Notes: generated by a model not told the origin, from the sequence alone. Shown: positions 7,820 through 15,526, numbered from the stretch's first letter. The stretch: DNA of 26,228 bases from an uncultured Eubacteriales bacterium (GCA_902492015.1 CABUJR010000018.1:1-26228), one strand, 5' to 3'. Numbers and translations are program-made.

Positions 7820-7860
7820 AAAATCGTTGAAGCTGTAAAGTTTCAGCGATTTTTATCTTT
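7820..7860 (+). terminator. Terminator of tRNA-Pro
   Basis: AAAATCGTTGAAGC (7820-7833) pairs with GTTTCAGCGATTTT (7840-7853) through 14 pairs including two G-U pairs, then T-runs. The copy at 24302 has Watson-Crick pairs at both G-U positions, so the stem is kept while the sequence differs. Confidence 0.8.
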
Positions 7861-8259
7861 TTCATAAGCATTTGTAACCTTTCATTATCTTTTAGAGCCT
7901 AGCTAAAAAGCTGGCTTTTTTCTGTTTTAACCTTTCAAAACCTTGTAAAACCATACAAAAATTAGTTTTTCCTTTCATTTTTCCTTCCACCTTCTAAAAA
8001 AGCTGGAAGGAAAAACTAAAAAACAGCAAACACTACTCATATCAACAAAAATTAACATTTTTGGAAGGAGTTTTTCCTTCCAGTAATTTTACATAACTTT
8101 TTATAACCTTTCAGAACTTGTTTAGTAATTTAACTAACAATATTTTTCTTTATTTTTTTTGAAAAATTTGTTATTATATTTGTTAGAAAGAAAAAGTATA
8201 AATACAGATAGACAAATGCTAAAGTCAATTGAAAATTTATTTCGAGGTTTAATTTATAT

Positions 8260-8685
8260 ATGAAAAAAAAGAAAAATATTTTAGTGATATCTTTAATAAT
8301 AATTTTTGTAATGGTTGTTATCTTTATAATTTCATATTTTAGCAATAATAATAAACTTATGGATATATCAAGTGAAGATAAACAAGATTTAATGAAATTA
8401 TTAGATATAGATAATTCAACTTCTTTTTTACCTATTTCGATTAGTAAAAAGATTTTAGGATTCGGTGAATCTGCTAAATGTTATATTTTAAAATTTGAAA
8501 TATCTGTAGAAGATTATAATAATAATGATTTAAGTTATAAAGATATAGATACAACAGAAACCTCTTTAAATTGGAAAGAACGAAAAGATGAGCAAACCTA
8601 TACATGTTATGTTAGAGAATGGGAATATAATGAATATAGAAAAAAATTATTTAATAAACTTCAAGAATTAGTAATTAAATATTAA
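8260..8685 (+). CDS. Small membrane-anchored hypothetical protein
   Basis: A 141-aa protein, unrecognised. A basic start (MKKKKN) precedes one membrane helix (ILVISLIIIFVMVVIFIISYF, about 7-27), followed by an extracytoplasmic domain of about 110 residues rich in D, E, K, N and Y with two Cys (about 73 and 108), possibly a disulfide. It could be a bitopic membrane protein or a signal-anchored surface protein. It is the only plus-strand gene at the left end of the element, convergent with the mobilization operon and separated from it by a terminator. The ribosome binding site (CGAGG, about 15 nt upstream) is poor, so expression may be low. Confidence 0.65.
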   Translation: MKKKKNILVISLIIIFVMVVIFIISYFSNNNKLMDISSEDKQDLMKLLDIDNSTSFLPISISKKILGFGESAKCYILKFEISVEDYNNNDLSYKDIDTTETSLNWKERKDEQTYTCYVREWEYNEYRKKLFNKLQELVIKY

Positions 8686-8707
8686 AGTATTATACAAAGT
8701 ATAATAA

Positions 8708-8728
8708 AGGGCATATTAAATATGCCCT
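8708..8728. terminator. Convergent terminator
   Basis: AGGGCATAT (8708-8716) and ATATGCCCT (8720-8728) form a perfect 9-bp stem with loop TAA between two convergent genes. The T-run is modest on both strands. Confidence 0.7.
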
Positions 8729-8732
8729 AATT

Positions 8733-8996
8733 TTACTCTCTTAAAGAGTCAATCATTAATTTATTTGATAACTTATAGCCATAAGCAAAAGCCTTTTTTC
8801 TTTCTAAATCTATCAGTTCAGCTTCTTTAGACATATAATCGTCTAATAAATCATAGTCATCTTTTACCATATTATTTCTAAGCAGTTCATCTAACTGATT
8901 TAACTCGTTCCATAAGCTTTCAAACTCTGGCTCTTTACCTATTTCTTTTACTATCTTCTCTTGCATATTATCATATATTTCTTCGATTTTATCCAT
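8733..8996 (-). CDS. Small helical protein, DUF6809-like
   Basis: An 87-aa acidic, fully helical protein. Its C-terminal pattern (EAELIDLERKKAFAYGYKLSNKLMIDSL) resembles the small DUF6809-type proteins of Firmicutes mobile elements, which end with a Y/F-G-x-x-L motif and a helix; this assignment is from memory and tentative. The ATG at 8996 is chosen because AAAGGTGG (9005-9012) lies 8 nt upstream; the GTG four codons earlier lies inside that ribosome binding site. It is the last gene of the mobilization operon, starting 19 nt after the relaxase stop. Function unknown. Confidence 0.65.
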   Translation of the reverse strand: MDKIEEIYDNMQEKIVKEIGKEPEFESLWNELNQLDELLRNNMVKDDYDLLDDYMSKEAELIDLERKKAFAYGYKLSNKLMIDSLRE

Positions 8997-9015
8997 AAAT
9001 TTTACCACCTTTCTT

Positions 9016-9981
9016 TTATTTATCTTTTTCTTTATTTAGTGAATTTACGAAAGTATCTACCAATCGTTTTAGTTTATTTTTTGAAAAATCAAATAGTAAA
9101 CTCACATATTCAAAAGTATGTTCTATATACTCTTTTAATCTTTTGTTTTCTTTTTTTAACTCATAATTTTCTTGTTTTAAATCTTTATTTTCAACTTGCA
9201 GATTATCTACTCTTTCCATCGCTTTAAAGGATTTAGCAAGATAACTTTTTAATTTATTAGTATATACTACAAGTTTTTTGTTTTGAGCTACTACCATTTG
9301 TAAATTTGTATTATCAACTTCTTTTATTTTATTATTTTTAAGTTCACTTTTTATATTCTCATAGTCTGTAATTTGCTTAAGTTTTTCAGTAGATAGATGT
9401 TCTACATTATTCGACTTTCCTCTTTCTAAATCAAATCCATTATCTTTTACACATTTATAAAAACTATCTTGCAATTTTTTATAACTATCTTTACCCTTCC
9501 AAAACTCTGAACAAGATATTTTATCTACCATCTTTCCACTTTTTTTGTCAAATTTGTGGATAACTGGTATAAATACTATATGTAAATGAGGTGTTGTTTC
9601 GTCTAAATGAACTTTTGCAGAAACAATATATTGTTCACCTAAGTTCTGATAATCTTTTACAAAATCATAAGCCATTTGAAAATATCTTTCAGTTTCATTT
9701 TCTCCTATCAACTCAAAAAAGTATTTATCTGAAGTTATTATAAGTTCGCACATTACATTACTTACTTTTTTTATTTGTCCTTTTAAATTATATTGCTCTT
9801 TCAAAATTTTAAAGGCTTTTTGATAAGATGTATTAATAGATTTTATAGAATAGTTTTTTATCGAATTTTGTTTGTTTATGTCTTTATTAGAATAATTAGT
9901 ATTTTTTCTTTCATTATGTCTATAAATTAATGCAAGTTGTCCCATTTTATAATTTTCATTTCTTATAATAGCATAACTCAC
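9016..9981 (-). CDS. MobV-family relaxase (Pre/Mob)
   Basis: A 321-aa relaxase of the MobV (pMV158 MobM) family, which nicks oriT and pilots the strand during mobilization. Motif I is RHNERK with the catalytic-type H22; in MobM the nucleophile is also H22. Then come SNKDIN and, at 125-134, HLDETTPHLH, the metal-binding motif (H125, E128, H132, H134). The C-terminal third (about 230-310) is a Lys/Glu/Leu-rich coiled coil, as in MobM. It is shorter than MobM but not visibly truncated. The start is GTG at 9981, with AAAGGTAGG upstream. It follows the DUF3848-like gene by 11 nt. A matching oriT lies about 590 bp upstream on the same strand. Confidence 0.93.
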   Translation of the reverse strand: MSYAIIRNENYKMGQLALIYRHNERKNTNYSNKDINKQNSIKNYSIKSINTSYQKAFKILKEQYNLKGQIKKVSNVMCELIITSDKYFFELIGENETERYFQMAYDFVKDYQNLGEQYIVSAKVHLDETTPHLHIVFIPVIHKFDKKSGKMVDKISCSEFWKGKDSYKKLQDSFYKCVKDNGFDLERGKSNNVEHLSTEKLKQITDYENIKSELKNNKIKEVDNTNLQMVVAQNKKLVVYTNKLKSYLAKSFKAMERVDNLQVENKDLKQENYELKKENKRLKEYIEHTFEYVSLLFDFSKNKLKRLVDTFVNSLNKEKDK

Positions 9982-9992
9982 ACTTTAGATAC

Positions 9993-10478
9993 CTACCTTT
10001 CATCTTTTTCCCTTTTTAAATTAATTTTTTTCCCTATAAATTTTGTTAAAACTGCAATAGATTCTTCTATACAAGATTTCATACTATCTCCAAGTGGTGT
10101 ATCATCATCTAGCCAGTCGTGATAAAATTCGTTTAAAATATCATCTTGCAAAATTAACAGTTCCTTTTCTGCTCTATGTAAATTCATGTATTTTAAATTA
10201 TCTTTAATTTCTTCTTTTGAAGTAATTTCATAAGCACTCTCAAATATTTCTTCTTTTGATTTTTTTAGTGTTTCTTGTTTAAATTCTTCGAACTCATTTT
10301 CTAATACTCTTTTTAAAGTACTATCTATGCTAAAATCTTTAGTTTCGTTCTCATCTTTTTTGTGAGATTTATCATTTTTATAATTTCTATAAACCTTATC
10401 CATTCCTGTTGATCTTTTTAATTCTTCCTCTGTTATTTTTCCTCTTTTGTATAATTCAAATAAACTATTTTCACTCAT
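9993..10478 (-). CDS. DUF3848-like protein of the mobilization operon
   Basis: A 161-aa charged protein. The N-terminal part (1-55) is basic and low in complexity (KITEEELKRSTGMDKVY); the C-terminal part (about 75-150: ESAYEITSKEEIKDN, LLILQDDILNEFYHDWLDDD, ESIAVLTKF) matches my memory of DUF3848, a small helical family common in Clostridial mobile elements with the same SAYEIT-KEEI motif. It sits between oriT and the relaxase gene and is likely cotranscribed with mobV. An accessory role in mobilization is plausible from position only. Start: AAGGAAGG about 9 nt before ATG. Confidence 0.65.
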   Translation of the reverse strand: MSENSLFELYKRGKITEEELKRSTGMDKVYRNYKNDKSHKKDENETKDFSIDSTLKRVLENEFEEFKQETLKKSKEEIFESAYEITSKEEIKDNLKYMNLHRAEKELLILQDDILNEFYHDWLDDDTPLGDSMKSCIEESIAVLTKFIGKKINLKREKDER

Positions 10479-10570
10479 ATTTTTATTTCCTTCCTTTTTT
10501 ATTTTAGCTTTACTACGAAGCTTTACTTATGTTCTAATACTTTCTTAAATAGCTAATATAACACTAACCG

Positions 10571-10623
10571 AAAGTGTTAGAACACACTAGAACACTTTTT
10601 ATTCGCTACGCTAAAAGTGTTCT
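10571..10623 (-). other. Predicted oriT (MobV type)
   Basis: On the minus strand the sequence TAGTGTG-TT (10589-10581) is flanked by AAAGTGTT/AACACTTT arms (10591-10598 and 10571-10578). The pMV158 oriT, cut by MobM, has the same TAGTGTG/TT core inside AAAGT...ACTTT arms, so the nick is predicted between minus-strand bases 10583 and 10582. A second inverted repeat, AGAACACTTTT (10589-10599) with AAAAGTGTTCT (10613-10623), extended by CACAC/GTGTG with a one-base bulge, overlaps the first, giving two mutually exclusive hairpins as in known oriTs of this family. Confidence 0.8.
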
Positions 10624-10628
10624 GTGTG

Positions 10629-10754
10629 ATTAAGGGAAAATCCCTTAATAATCCTTTCAAGACTCTTTAAAACCATTTGTGAATTTGTACCCAACTGGTT
10701 ACAAAAAATCACAAATAATCAAGTTACATTTGATTTACAGTTTTAAAGGTCTTG
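10629..10754. repeat. Multibranched hairpin region between oriT and int
   Basis: ATTAAGGGA/TCCCTTAAT (10629-10637, 10641-10649) forms a 9-bp hairpin. Next to it, CAAGACTCTTTAAAAC (10658-10673) pairs with GTTTTAAAGGTCTTG (10740-10754) with one bulged base, enclosing ATTTGTGA/TCACAAAT (10675-10682, 10709-10716), TTTGTA/TACAAA (10684-10689, 10700-10705) and ATCAA/TTGAT. The whole could fold as a three-way junction in RNA or single-stranded DNA. No ORF is present. Confidence 0.7.
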
Positions 10755-10755
10755 T

Positions 10756-10851
10756 ATAAAAATAGTTTTAAAATATTATTTTTAAACTATTTTTATATGC
10801 TAGATAAATTTAAAAATTTATCTAGTAGTAAAACCTAAATTTAGGTTTTAC
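10756..10851. terminator. Hairpin cluster at the end of the integrase gene
   Basis: Three hairpins follow one another: AAAAATAGTTT.../...AAACTATTTTT (about 10757-10795, one mismatch), CTAGATAAATTT/AAATTTATCTAG (10800-10811, 10814-10825), and a perfect 24-bp palindrome built from GTAAAACCTAAA and its complement (10828-10851). The last two overlap the end of the integrase reading frame. They probably end or stabilise the integrase transcript; three successive stems is unusual. Confidence 0.6.
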
Positions 10852-12102
10852 TTTTATTTCTATTCTCCGAAGTTCTTTATTTTTGTCTGCTTTAGAACCT
10901 TCATCTATTAAATTGTTACCTCCTATTAATTCTTCATTTGGCTTTTTTATTTTATACAAAGCATTATCAATATAATATTGATTTACTTTTTCAAGTTCAG
11001 AAGCTTTATACTTATTAAATACAGAAGTATATGTATTTAAAGTAATTGAAACATCAGTATGTCCCATTAATCTTTGAAGTGCTACTGCTCTCATACCTGC
11101 TTCAACACAACGAGTTCCATAAGTATGTCGCAAACTATGTGTTGTAATCCCTTCAATTCCAAGTTTTGAAAGTCTTTCTTTTAGAATTCTATTAACATTT
11201 TTTCCGTCAATTAGCTTTCCATTATTACTTATAAATAATTGTTTATTTGGATTATTTTCAGCAATTACCATTTGTTCAATTATAGAAACTCTTATAAACT
11301 CTGGAATAGGTACTTCTCTAATGCCTGCATAAGTTTTAGTTGTATCTCCCATTATTACACGCTCATTTTTATCCTTAGTTAGTGTCTTATTTACATTAAT
11401 GACATTTTTTCTTAAATCAATATCTCCATATCTTAAAGCTAAAGCTTCTCCAACTCTTAATCCCATAAACATTTGAATTAAAAATACATTTTTGTACGGT
11501 TCTTCTGCAATTGTTTTACTTTCCAAATATTCAGTAAACTTTTGTTGTTCTTCAATTTCCATAGCTCTTACTACTTTATCTTTTTTCATACTTTTTGGCT
11601 TTACTACATCCATTAGAGGATTTCTGATTATATATCCTCTATTTATAGCAAAATTAAAAGCTTGTGATATTTGTTCATATATCTTTTTAATATATGAATT
11701 ACTATAATTTTCTTTTAGAGAATTTAGATATCTTTGAATTTCTTCACTAGTTAAATCTTCAATTTTTCTATGAAATAACTCATTCTGTTCTAATTTTTCA
11801 ATAGTCTTTGTTACTCTTGAAAATTGAGTTTCTCCTAGTAAATTCATATCAAATTTTCTTTTTAAATTTGCTCTCATTAATTCATTCAAGGGAATTCCAT
11901 TATTTTTTATGAACAGCTCATTTCCTTTTTGACATTGTATTGAGCTAAAATAATCCTTTGCTTCTTTTTCATCTATGAAAGATTTTCTGCGTATTTTTTC
12001 TTGTTGAGTATTTGTATCTAACATATAATATTCAACTATCCATCTTTTTTTAGTTTTATCATAAAATACATATCCACCTTTATTTCCTTTTGGTCTACCC
12101 AT
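10822..12102 (-). CDS. int: Tyrosine recombinase (integrase)
   Basis: A phage/Tn916-type tyrosine integrase of 426 aa. An N-terminal arm-binding domain (GRPKGNKGGYVFYDKTKKRW, then strands) precedes a SAM-like core-binding domain (about 80-170) and a catalytic domain with R216 (GLRVGEAL), H322-x-x-R325 (HSLRHTYG), H348 (LMGH) and Tyr358 (LNTYTSV). It catalyses integration and, with an excisionase, excision at the tRNA-Pro att site. The longer frame from GTG at 12138 is rejected: ATG at 12102 begins 2 nt after the xis stop and has AAGGAAG upstream, though at a long spacing of about 12 nt. The tail past the catalytic Tyr is about 68 residues. The gene lies in the middle of the element, not at its edge. 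Confidence 0.93.
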   Translation of the reverse strand: MGRPKGNKGGYVFYDKTKKRWIVEYYMLDTNTQQEKIRRKSFIDEKEAKDYFSSIQCQKGNELFIKNNGIPLNELMRANLKRKFDMNLLGETQFSRVTKTIEKLEQNELFHRKIEDLTSEEIQRYLNSLKENYSNSYIKKIYEQISQAFNFAINRGYIIRNPLMDVVKPKSMKKDKVVRAMEIEEQQKFTEYLESKTIAEEPYKNVFLIQMFMGLRVGEALALRYGDIDLRKNVINVNKTLTKDKNERVIMGDTTKTYAGIREVPIPEFIRVSIIEQMVIAENNPNKQLFISNNGKLIDGKNVNRILKERLSKLGIEGITTHSLRHTYGTRCVEAGMRAVALQRLMGHTDVSITLNTYTSVFNKYKASELEKVNQYYIDNALYKIKKPNEELIGGNNLIDEGSKADKNKELRRIEIKVKPKFRFYY

Positions 12103-12104
12103 AA

Positions 12105-12425
12105 CTAAACAATTCTTCCTTTCTTTTTCATTTTCCACATTACATAAGCTAAAAACATTACTTTATGTTTTTTACCAATTTTTACAGACGGAAAATCTGC
12201 TCTTCTAAAAAGTGAATATGCTTTATTTCTACATAGGCCTAAATCTCTCATTACATATTCTGCATTTACCATAGCAAAAGGATTTCTTACTTTTTTTATA
12301 GCTTCCAGTGCTAGTTCTTGTTCAATACTTCTAGGCTCTTTATGTTCAATAACTATTTGTTTAATATCTTTATTTTCTATTTCATTAAGTACTTCTTCAG
12401 TAACTTTATTCATTATTTCTTCCAT
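12105..12425 (-). CDS. Excisionase-like HTH protein
   Basis: A 106-aa protein whose C-terminal half (about 52-100: VNAEYVMRDLGLCRNKAYSL, then FPSVKIGKKHKVMFLAYVMW) is a winged-helix MerR-like/HTH_17 domain as in excisionases. The N-terminal 45 residues are acidic. It lies directly upstream of int in the same operon, the usual xis-int order, and probably acts as recombination directionality factor. AAAGGAG lies 7 nt before the ATG. It could instead only regulate int, but the gene order favours Xis. Confidence 0.75.
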   Translation of the reverse strand: MEEIMNKVTEEVLNEIENKDIKQIVIEHKEPRSIEQELALEAIKKVRNPFAMVNAEYVMRDLGLCRNKAYSLFRRADFPSVKIGKKHKVMFLAYVMWKMKKKGRIV

Positions 12426-12454
12426 TTTTTATCTCCTTTACATTTATTAATTCT

Positions 12455-12910
12455 TTATTCTTCATCTTGATTATCTGTCATAGTTTTAATAAATTTTAAA
12501 ATACTGTTTTCTATTGTTACTATTAGTTCTATTGTTGCGTCATTAAAAACTTTGCTTTCTTTTTCATTATTATTTATGCTTTTATTTTCTTTATTTACAA
12601 ATTTGTTTTGTATCTCTTTTTGTATTTTTAAATACTCATTAAATTCTTTATTTCCAATTGTAGCTTTATTCTTTTCTAAATCTATATCTACTAAGTCATT
12701 ACTTTCTTGCAAGTCATCATCTTTCGACCTTTCTAAAATAAGCTCTCCTCTTGTAGAATCTAAACCTACTCTATTACAGATACTTGAATATACTTTATTT
12801 TGAAATGCTACTACTTTTGGATCATACCCATTTGCAAATACTTCATCAGAACTAACAGTATTTAATATTATTTGATTATCATTTATTTTACAGTTATCTG
12901 CTCCAAGCAT
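12455..12910 (-). CDS. Hypothetical protein of the element backbone
   Basis: A 151-aa acidic, Asn/Lys-rich protein without a recognised domain. Its middle (VSSDEVFANGYDPKVVAFQNKVYSSIC) is probably folded; the rest (90-130) is low complexity. The frame is open from 12970, but the first 20 codons overlap the preceding gene and encode an odd basic string; ATG at 12910, just beyond the stop of the RadC-like gene, with GAGGAAAAAG upstream, is the better start. It is translated within the XRE-to-int operon, between the RadC-like and xis genes. No function can be assigned. Confidence 0.6.
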   Translation of the reverse strand: MLGADNCKINDNQIILNTVSSDEVFANGYDPKVVAFQNKVYSSICNRVGLDSTRGELILERSKDDDLQESNDLVDIDLEKNKATIGNKEFNEYLKIQKEIQNKFVNKENKSINNNEKESKVFNDATIELIVTIENSILKFIKTMTDNQDEE

Positions 12911-12911
12911 A

Positions 12912-14255
12912 TTATTTTTCTTTTTCCTCTTTCTTCTTGGAGGAATGCAAACGCTCTTGAGTTCTTTCATATTGTTTAAAGTTAAAAGAGCGTTTTCTTA
13001 ATTCCTCTCTATATCTAAGAATTTCTTCATCTGTTAGACTTTTAAAGTCTGCGTTTTTATAATCATCTCCTATTACAAAACAATTTCCTGCAATATAGTC
13101 ATACTCAAATACTAGATTTGGTGGCATATCTAAAAGCTTTCCTTCTTCATTACAAATAATTAGAACATCTTCATAAGGTACTACTTCAATTAGTCCACCT
13201 ACTAATTTTTGTTTTGCTTCTAGAGTATTTTCTATAAACATTATTTGAGGCTCTTTTCCGACTTCTTTATAGAGGATTCTTATTTTTTTATTTTCTGTTT
13301 TATATTCATCACTATTCTCACAGACTCTTACTTGTTCATCAAATAGTTCTGACTTTATTTCTAAATCCGATTTTTCATAAACATAAATTTTATTGTCCTC
13401 ATTTTTGTAACAAATACAGTCTTTAAAAGTTCCATTTATTTGATGTTTCAAAGCTTTTTTATAAGTTTCGTTGTCATTTGTTCCAAAGAATACTCTTGAA
13501 GCTCCTAACATTCTCGCTAAGTTTTTAAAATATCCCTTTAATTGTTCTTCTTGCATATTGAAAAAGTTATTTGGAATATCTAAAATCATTCTTATTTGAC
13601 CTTTAGAATCTGTTAAAATTGCTATTGAATAGTCTGGTGTATTTTTTATTGTATTTAATACACTTACTAAATCATCTCTTGAAAGTATTTTTATATCATA
13701 AATTGATTTTTCATTTAAAACTTTTCTCATCTTATTTGCTTTTCCTATATTTATAGGCATTTGCTTATCTACTTTTACAGTATTTTCTTTTTCATCATAA
13801 TAAATCCAAGAATAATTTTCATTATTGATAATTAAATGCCCTAGAAACCCTTTTATGTATTTAATGAAAAAAGCTGTCGTTTTTAAATCTTCATTTGAAG
13901 CTTTGGCTTCTCCTGATATGTGATTATGCACCATATAATAACTATCAGCACCTAGTCTATTCATTCTATTTAAGACTTTATAAACACATCTTTCTGTATT
14001 TACTCTACCTTGTTTATTTCTTTCAAAAACATTTACATAGTTAGGTACTCTTGAGCTAATAGATTCATAACCTACAATTTGGTTTTCTTTCATATAAATT
14101 AATCTAAAAGTTTCGTACTGTGTACTTCTAAATATTTCAGCAATTTCAACTAAATCATCTTTTGTATTTACTAATCTGTGATTAAGATTTATATAACCTC
14201 TTTTTTTCATTGGCTCTGTTAATCTTTTATAAATAACTCTTGCATTTTTATTCAT
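12912..14255 (-). CDS. RadC-like JAB-domain protein
   Basis: A 447-aa protein with an N-terminal RadC/JAB (MPN) metalloprotease-like domain: VHNHISGEAKASNED at about 109-123 matches the family's H-N-H-P-S-G...S-x-x-D motif, with Ile in place of Pro, followed by GFLGHLIINNENYSWI. RadC-like proteins are frequent on mobile elements; their activity is unclear despite the old DNA-repair label. The C-terminal 270 residues (mixed alpha/beta, two copies of a D-x-x-G-x-I type strand) are unassigned. Start: ATG at 14255, 8 nt after AAGGCGG; the frame opens upstream at 14279. It overlaps the stop of the upstream small gene by 8 nt, so translation is coupled. Confidence 0.75.
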   Translation of the reverse strand: MNKNARVIYKRLTEPMKKRGYINLNHRLVNTKDDLVEIAEIFRSTQYETFRLIYMKENQIVGYESISSRVPNYVNVFERNKQGRVNTERCVYKVLNRMNRLGADSYYMVHNHISGEAKASNEDLKTTAFFIKYIKGFLGHLIINNENYSWIYYDEKENTVKVDKQMPINIGKANKMRKVLNEKSIYDIKILSRDDLVSVLNTIKNTPDYSIAILTDSKGQIRMILDIPNNFFNMQEEQLKGYFKNLARMLGASRVFFGTNDNETYKKALKHQINGTFKDCICYKNEDNKIYVYEKSDLEIKSELFDEQVRVCENSDEYKTENKKIRILYKEVGKEPQIMFIENTLEAKQKLVGGLIEVVPYEDVLIICNEEGKLLDMPPNLVFEYDYIAGNCFVIGDDYKNADFKSLTDEEILRYREELRKRSFNFKQYERTQERLHSSKKKEEKEK

Positions 14256-14454
14256 TAACATCACCGCCTTCATAATCACTATTGATTTTCTTCTTTCGAT
14301 GTTTTCTTAATGTTTTGGAATCTATTAAATTCCACTTTTTTAAATCTTCATAAGTAATTATACTTACTGAAACTATAAACTCTGGATTTTCAAACTTTCG
14401 TATTTCTTTGATTTCTGCTTTTGTAAACTTTGGCTTTTTCTTTTTTGATTTCAT
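14248..14454 (-). CDS. Small basic hypothetical protein
   Basis: A 68-aa protein: very basic N-terminus (MKSKKKKPKFTKAEIKEIRKF), then IVSVSIITYEDLKKWNLI and a basic tail. Unrecognised; nucleic-acid binding is possible from charge alone. ATG at 14454 is preferred to the TTG two codons earlier because the AGGGGG ribosome binding site is 7 nt upstream. That site is inside a potential hairpin (see next entry). It opens the backbone operon and overlaps the RadC-like gene by 8 nt. Confidence 0.6.
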   Translation of the reverse strand: MKSKKKKPKFTKAEIKEIRKFENPEFIVSVSIITYEDLKKWNLIDSKTLRKHRKKKINSDYEGGDVNE

Positions 14455-14464
14455 AATCAAACCC

Positions 14465-14493
14465 CCTAATTTTTATTAGGTTACCGGTAGCCT
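14465..14493 (-). promoter_or_regulatory. Possible SD-sequestering hairpin
   Basis: On the minus strand CCTAAT (14480-14475) and ATTAGG (14470-14465) form a hairpin with a 4-nt loop whose 3' arm runs into the GGGGG Shine-Dalgarno of the 68-aa gene. Just upstream is a near-perfect palindrome (GGTTACCGGTAGCC, 14479-14492). These could tune entry of ribosomes into the backbone operon. Confidence 0.4.
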
Positions 14494-14584
14494 TTATTTG
14501 TTCGAACTGATTACATAATACAATAATTTTTATTTCTAAAACTCAAAACCCTTAAAAACACTTGAAATGCATTAAAAAACCTGA

Positions 14585-14620
14585 AAATACACTTTCAAAA
14601 AAATCTTTGAAAGTGTATTT
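14585..14620. terminator. 15-bp hairpin between regulator and backbone operon
   Basis: AAATACACTTTCAAA (14585-14599) and its exact complement (14606-14620) are 6 nt apart. Read on the minus strand it is followed by TTTTCAGGTTTTTT, so it can terminate or attenuate transcription coming from the XRE gene into the backbone operon. Confidence 0.6.
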
Positions 14621-14718
14621 AAACTAATACTTATATGATTTTTTATAATTGTTTTGCGTTAAATAAAAAAACCTTTGAATAAAGTATAAAACTTAATCCA
14701 AAAGTTACAAATTTATAT

Positions 14719-15435
14719 TTATTGTTCAAAGTCCTGTTTATTTTCTATATTTACATACCAAATATTTATTTTTTTCATTTTTTTAAATTCATTATCTGTA
14801 ATCTTTAATTCTTCAAGCATTTCATCCGTAAACTCTAAATCTTCTTTTGAAAAGAAACATTTTTTAACACTTGTATTATATGTATTTCCAGTAGCAAAAA
14901 ACACACCTTTCATAAGTCCATCAATATCATTTGCAATATTAACATTAAATTGTGAGCATTCAAGTCTTATACTAGTAGGTCTATAATTATTAAATCTAAA
15001 AAAAGCAAGGTAATTGTCAGATTCTAAATGACCTTGTAAATATATTTTATTAGAATTATAGTCGCACAATTCTATTGTACAATAATCATATTTTTCTATT
15101 ATATTAATAACAAACTTGCATTTAGCAAATCTATTAGTCGTAGGATAATAGCCGTAATAATATACATATAACTTATTCACTCCAAATGGATTTTTACTTT
15201 CTTTTTTTCTTAATAAATTATCACTTGAATTAAATAATTCATATTCATCAATTTCAAGTTCATTACATATTAGATAAATTTCTTCAGCATTTGGAAGTAA
15301 TCTACCATTTTCAAATCTTCCTATTGTAGTTTCATCTTTTCCAATAACTCTCGCAAGATTATCTTGTGTTAAACCTTTTCTCTTTCTAATTTTTCTTAAT
15401 CTTTCTCCAAATTCTTTTCTATTAAATTCAGGCAT
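14719..15435 (-). CDS. XRE-family regulator with unknown C-terminal domain
   Basis: A 238-aa protein with a clear N-terminal XRE/Cro helix-turn-helix (FGERLRKIRKRKGLTQ, DETTIGRFENGRLLPNAEEI; about 8-62) and a C-terminal beta-rich domain of about 150 residues (KLYVYYYGYYPTTNRF, CTIELCDYNSNKIYLQG) that I cannot assign and that probably senses a ligand or partner. Such proteins control excision and transfer of integrative elements. ATG at 15435 is selected by AAAGGAGAG about 7 nt upstream. It is transcribed away from the structured RNA region and toward the backbone operon. Confidence 0.82.
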   Translation of the reverse strand: MPEFNRKEFGERLRKIRKRKGLTQDNLARVIGKDETTIGRFENGRLLPNAEEIYLICNELEIDEYELFNSSDNLLRKKESKNPFGVNKLYVYYYGYYPTTNRFAKCKFVINIIEKYDYCTIELCDYNSNKIYLQGHLESDNYLAFFRFNNYRPTSIRLECSQFNVNIANDIDGLMKGVFFATGNTYNTSVKKCFFSKEDLEFTDEMLEELKITDNEFKKMKKINIWYVNIENKQDFEQ

Positions 15436-15526
15436 AAACAAACTCTCCTTTAATAAAACTATTATATATAATTATACCATTTTTAGAGATTTTTTTCAAT
15501 CTTTGCTTACTCTCTCTAAGATTAGA

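Larger units (their letters stand above)
7803..8187. repeat. Left-end repeat, copy 1 (non-coding)
   Basis: About 385 bp after the tRNA that recur, with scattered mismatches, at 24285-24576. The repeat holds the tRNA terminator, a second hairpin (AGCCTAGC...GCTGGCT plus T-run, 7888-7921), three direct copies of AACCTTTCA (starting about 7877, 7929 and 8103), and TTTTTCCTTCCA at 7978-7989 and 8071-8082 with inverted partners at 8004-8015. These repeats could be integrase or excisionase arm sites. Copy 2 lacks one 93-bp unit between the two TTTTTCCTTCCA copies. No gene is visible before 8260. Confidence 0.85.

Noticed and set aside
8130..8345. 71-aa minus-strand ORF overlapping the start of the 141-aa gene
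   Set aside because: No ribosome binding site, low-complexity sequence, and it overlaps a better ORF and the left-end repeat.
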